DNA of 6,454 nt. Origin: Chitinophagales bacterium (GTDB lineage: Bacteria > Bacteroidota > Bacteroidia > Chitinophagales > UBA10324). Under the pieces are notes generated by a model. That model made no database searches and was not told where the DNA came from. It was given only the letters and a program-made list of their open reading frames with translations. Numbering within the stretch: position 1 is the stretch's first letter; each line of letters begins with the position of its first letter. Below are positions 4,351 to 6,454 of this stretch, in pieces. A program made the translations under genes and the position numbers. The stretch covers positions 1 through 6,454 of the forward strand of contig JAJAYG010000106.1 in assembly GCA_026786335.1 (NCBI GenBank), in the 5' to 3' direction.

Positions 4351-6454
4351 ATGAAACGAATTTTATTTTTAGCCGGCATTATGCTCTTCGGCAATGTTAC
4401 TTTTTCACAAACAGTTACATCCCTTGTGGGCGCGTATAAAAATGGACAGGTCTTTTTAACCTGGACCAATGTGAGTAACAGCACTTCGCTTTACAAAGTG
4501 TATAGATCCACAACCAAGATCACCTCATCGAGTCAACTCGCTACTTCAGAATATCTAGGGCAAACAAATTATCACTCATCAAAAGATTTTAATCTTAGTA
4601 ATGTAGATGGAACCACACGCTACCTGCATATTGATGCGGGTGCTGCTGCGCTCAATTCTTCAACAGGTTTGTTTGTTGCAACTACTTTGGTGAACAGCAA
4701 TTACTACTATGCTGTAACAACTTCAACAGGTGGAATAGAAAACACTACCATTACTACTGGGGTAAATTCACTTTCAAACTCAATTGTTGAGACTGTTTTA
4801 AAACCGCAGCCGGTGTTACAGGAAACGAGAACCATTAATGGTTTTTCTATAGAAATCTATACCATGTTTCAGAGTTCAAAATATGCAAGTAACCAACCAT
4901 TGCTTCTTAATGTTGCAGGTTTCTTTACTCATGATTTCGCACTCAATAGAACAACAAATTCTGTTTCTAATCCATTATTGATAACTAACCACGGCGGAGG
5001 CAGCACTTTTCTTGATGATGTCGCGATTAGCAATGATGGCCAGGCAAAACTTAACATCGAAGACTGGTTTCCCGATTCTACTATTTCATCTGGCTACTGG
5101 GGCTCCAATCCTGCTTACGATATTTATAATTCAGATAATAATGTTGCACCAACCACAGGTGTAAATGTGAATTACACCCATCTACTTTATTCAGGCGTAA
5201 TTGACTGGGCAATCAACAACGTGGTATTCGACACTAACAGAATTTCTCTTTCGGCTACCAGCACCGGATCTCCCGGTGCATTCTTTTATGCAATTACTTA
5301 CCCTACCAGAATTGCTGCAGTAAAACTTAGTGTGGGAGCATATAATTTAGGTTTTCTTAATGATTATAATCCTGATTGCTCGCTAAACACAGGAAAGAAA
5401 AACAGAAAAGATGGTGACAAGCGTTTAGGAAAAGTTGAAACTAATCTTGATTGCTCACTTGGTATAAAAACTTATGATGCATTAAACGGTGGTAAGGTTA
5501 TTAATGATAATCCTGATCGAGAATATCCATTTATTTATAGTATTAATGGTAAATTGGATAAGCAAGTTGGATGGACAGAAAAAACAATATGGTACGACTC
5601 AGTAAACAACAATCATTTTGGAGGTTGGTTTTTTTGGGATAGCAGAGATCACAATGGTGATAATGGTACTTGGGACACGGATAATTTTGACGTGTTTAAA
5701 TATTACAAAAACCGATCGTTTCCTGCAATAAGTAATTGCAGTTTAAATGAAGATTTTGGAAACGGTGATGGTAACACAGGTTCAGCTTACGGAACTTTAA
5801 ATGGAGCGGTTGATTGGGTAAATGAAATTACAGAAACAACAACATCATGGACTGCAAAACTTTTTGTACGTGATTTAATTAAACGAAACGGTTTAATTGA
5901 AGTTTATCCAGATTCATGTACTGCTGATGTTACTCCAAGAAGAAGACAGCAGTTTAAACCGGTTGCGGGTTCAACTATCAATTATACCGTGTCTCATAAG
6001 GGTAGCACGGTTCAAACAGGTTCTGTTTTATATCAGGGAAATGCATTGGTAATTCCCGGCCTAAAAATTTATAAAGACACTTCAGTAATTAATCTTACCA
6101 TAAGCGGATCGCTTACATTCTTTTTAGATGCCGACAAAGATGGTTATGGAAATCCAGCCATATCAATTCAAGCTGCAACACAACCAACAGGTTATGTTCT
6201 TAACAATAGCGATTGTAACGATGCTAATGCCGCTGTTAATCCCGCGGCTTCAGATATTTGCAATGGCATTGATGATAATTGCAATGGAATTGCTGACGAG
6301 AATGCAGTAACAGTTTCAATCAGTTCAAATGGTGCTACTGCTGTGTGTGCTCCAGCAACTATTTCTCTTACATCAGTTATCACAGGCACTGTTACAAGCT
6401 ACCAATGGCTCTTAAGCAATGTATCAATCAGCGGAGCTTCAAATAATACTTACC
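4351..6454 (+). CDS. Secreted multidomain alpha/beta-hydrolase with FN3-like, MopE and Ig-like modules (3'-truncated by window)
   Basis: The frame opened by ATG 4351 stays open for 701 codons to the window end. Residues 1-19 form a Sec signal peptide (MKRILFLAGI, then a hydrophobic stretch ending before SQ). Residues 20-150 resemble a fibronectin III domain (VFLTWT at 34-39, YKVYRST at 48-54). Residues about 160-515 look like a serine hydrolase of the PHB-depolymerase/feruloyl-esterase/prolyl-oligopeptidase type. They carry an oxyanion-type HGGG (214-217), nucleophile Ser304 in ATSTGSPGA (AxSxG instead of GxSxG), probable acid Asp403 in INGKLDKQVGW, and probable His434 in DSRDHNG. Residues 590-650 are a MopE-type putative metal-binding motif (FLDADKDGYG, then DCNDANAAVNP and CNGIDDNCNG). 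From 652 an Ig-like repeat begins (SYQWLLSN, SISGASNNTY). It is probably extracellular or surface-attached. A C-terminal type IX sorting domain is expected beyond the window but not seen. The substrate is unknown: an ester or peptide/polymer is a family-level guess. Confidence 0.88.
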   Translation, partial: MKRILFLAGIMLFGNVTFSQTVTSLVGAYKNGQVFLTWTNVSNSTSLYKVYRSTTKITSSSQLATSEYLGQTNYHSSKDFNLSNVDGTTRYLHIDAGAAALNSSTGLFVATTLVNSNYYYAVTTSTGGIENTTITTGVNSLSNSIVETVLKPQPVLQETRTINGFSIEIYTMFQSSKYASNQPLLLNVAGFFTHDFALNRTTNSVSNPLLITNHGGGSTFLDDVAISNDGQAKLNIEDWFPDSTISSGYWGSNPAYDIYNSDNNVAPTTGVNVNYTHLLYSGVIDWAINNVVFDTNRISLSATSTGSPGAFFYAITYPTRIAAVKLSVGAYNLGFLNDYNPDCSLNTGKKNRKDGDKRLGKVETNLDCSLGIKTYDALNGGKVINDNPDREYPFIYSINGKLDKQVGWTEKTIWYDSVNNNHFGGWFFWDSRDHNGDNGTWDTDNFDVFKYYKNRSFPAISNCSLNEDFGNGDGNTGSAYGTLNGAVDWVNEITETTTSWTAKLFVRDLIKRNGLIEVYPDSCTADVTPRRRQQFKPVAGSTINYTVSHKGSTVQTGSVLYQGNALVIPGLKIYKDTSVINLTISGSLTFFLDADKDGYGNPAISIQAATQPTGYVLNNSDCNDANAAVNPAASDICNGIDDNCNGIADENAVTVSISSNGATAVCAPATISLTSVITGTVTSYQWLLSNVSISGASNNTY

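Noticed and set aside
4257..4484. Open frame of 75 codons on the minus strand
   Set aside because: It overlaps the signal peptide start of the secreted hydrolase and has no family resemblance; the plus-strand gene is far better supported.
6128..6389. Short open frames on both strands near the right end
   Set aside because: Both are out-of-frame readings of the MopE motif and Ig-like region of the large secreted protein.

Overview
The window looks like a stretch of an AT-rich Bacteroidota chromosome, probably from a free-living lineage in the Chitinophagales/Saprospiria neighbourhood. That placement is inferred. It rests on the lack of Shine-Dalgarno sequences, a TAnnTTTG-type promoter element upstream of RNase Y, RNase Y paired with a beta-CASP nuclease, a large secreted protein with MopE-type and Ig-like modules of the kind usually exported by type IX secretion, and a small His-rich protein of a type I recall from this phylum upstream of TonB-dependent receptors.

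Layout. Positions 1-39 (minus) hold 13 codons of a new protein whose start resembles a signal peptide. Just upstream of it on the same strand, 113-481 or 113-433 (minus), lies a short His/Cys-rich exported protein with a non-ATG start. A divergent intergenic region separates these from a complete MBL-fold/beta-CASP ribonuclease gene (630-2030, plus). Its stop codon sits inside a 7-bp tandem repeat, which runs into a 177-bp element (2043-2219) bounded by near-perfect 30-31 nt inverted repeats and carrying several hairpins. A promoter-like sequence follows, and then the complete gene for RNase Y (rny, 2349-3920). A strong hairpin at 4023-4063 ends that transcript. After an AT-rich gap, a large secreted multidomain hydrolase begins at 4351 and runs off the window at 6454 with no stop. 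It is the longest coding region in the window.

How the parts relate. The two nucleases lie in the same orientation and both act on RNA, so the central block is best read as an RNA-processing/decay neighbourhood. The intergenic element and a candidate promoter suggest that they are not simply cotranscribed. The right-hand gene is an unrelated surface or extracellular enzyme: signal peptide, fibronectin III-like domain, alpha/beta-hydrolase with a recognisable Ser-Asp-His set, MopE metal-binding motif, then an Ig-like repeat. The left-hand pair may be a metal-uptake related unit, but only the beginning of the second gene is visible. I see no tRNA, rRNA, CRISPR array or transposase. No clear undescribed system is evident. 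The most unusual items are the 177-bp inverted-repeat element with its heptamer tract and the architecture of the secreted hydrolase.
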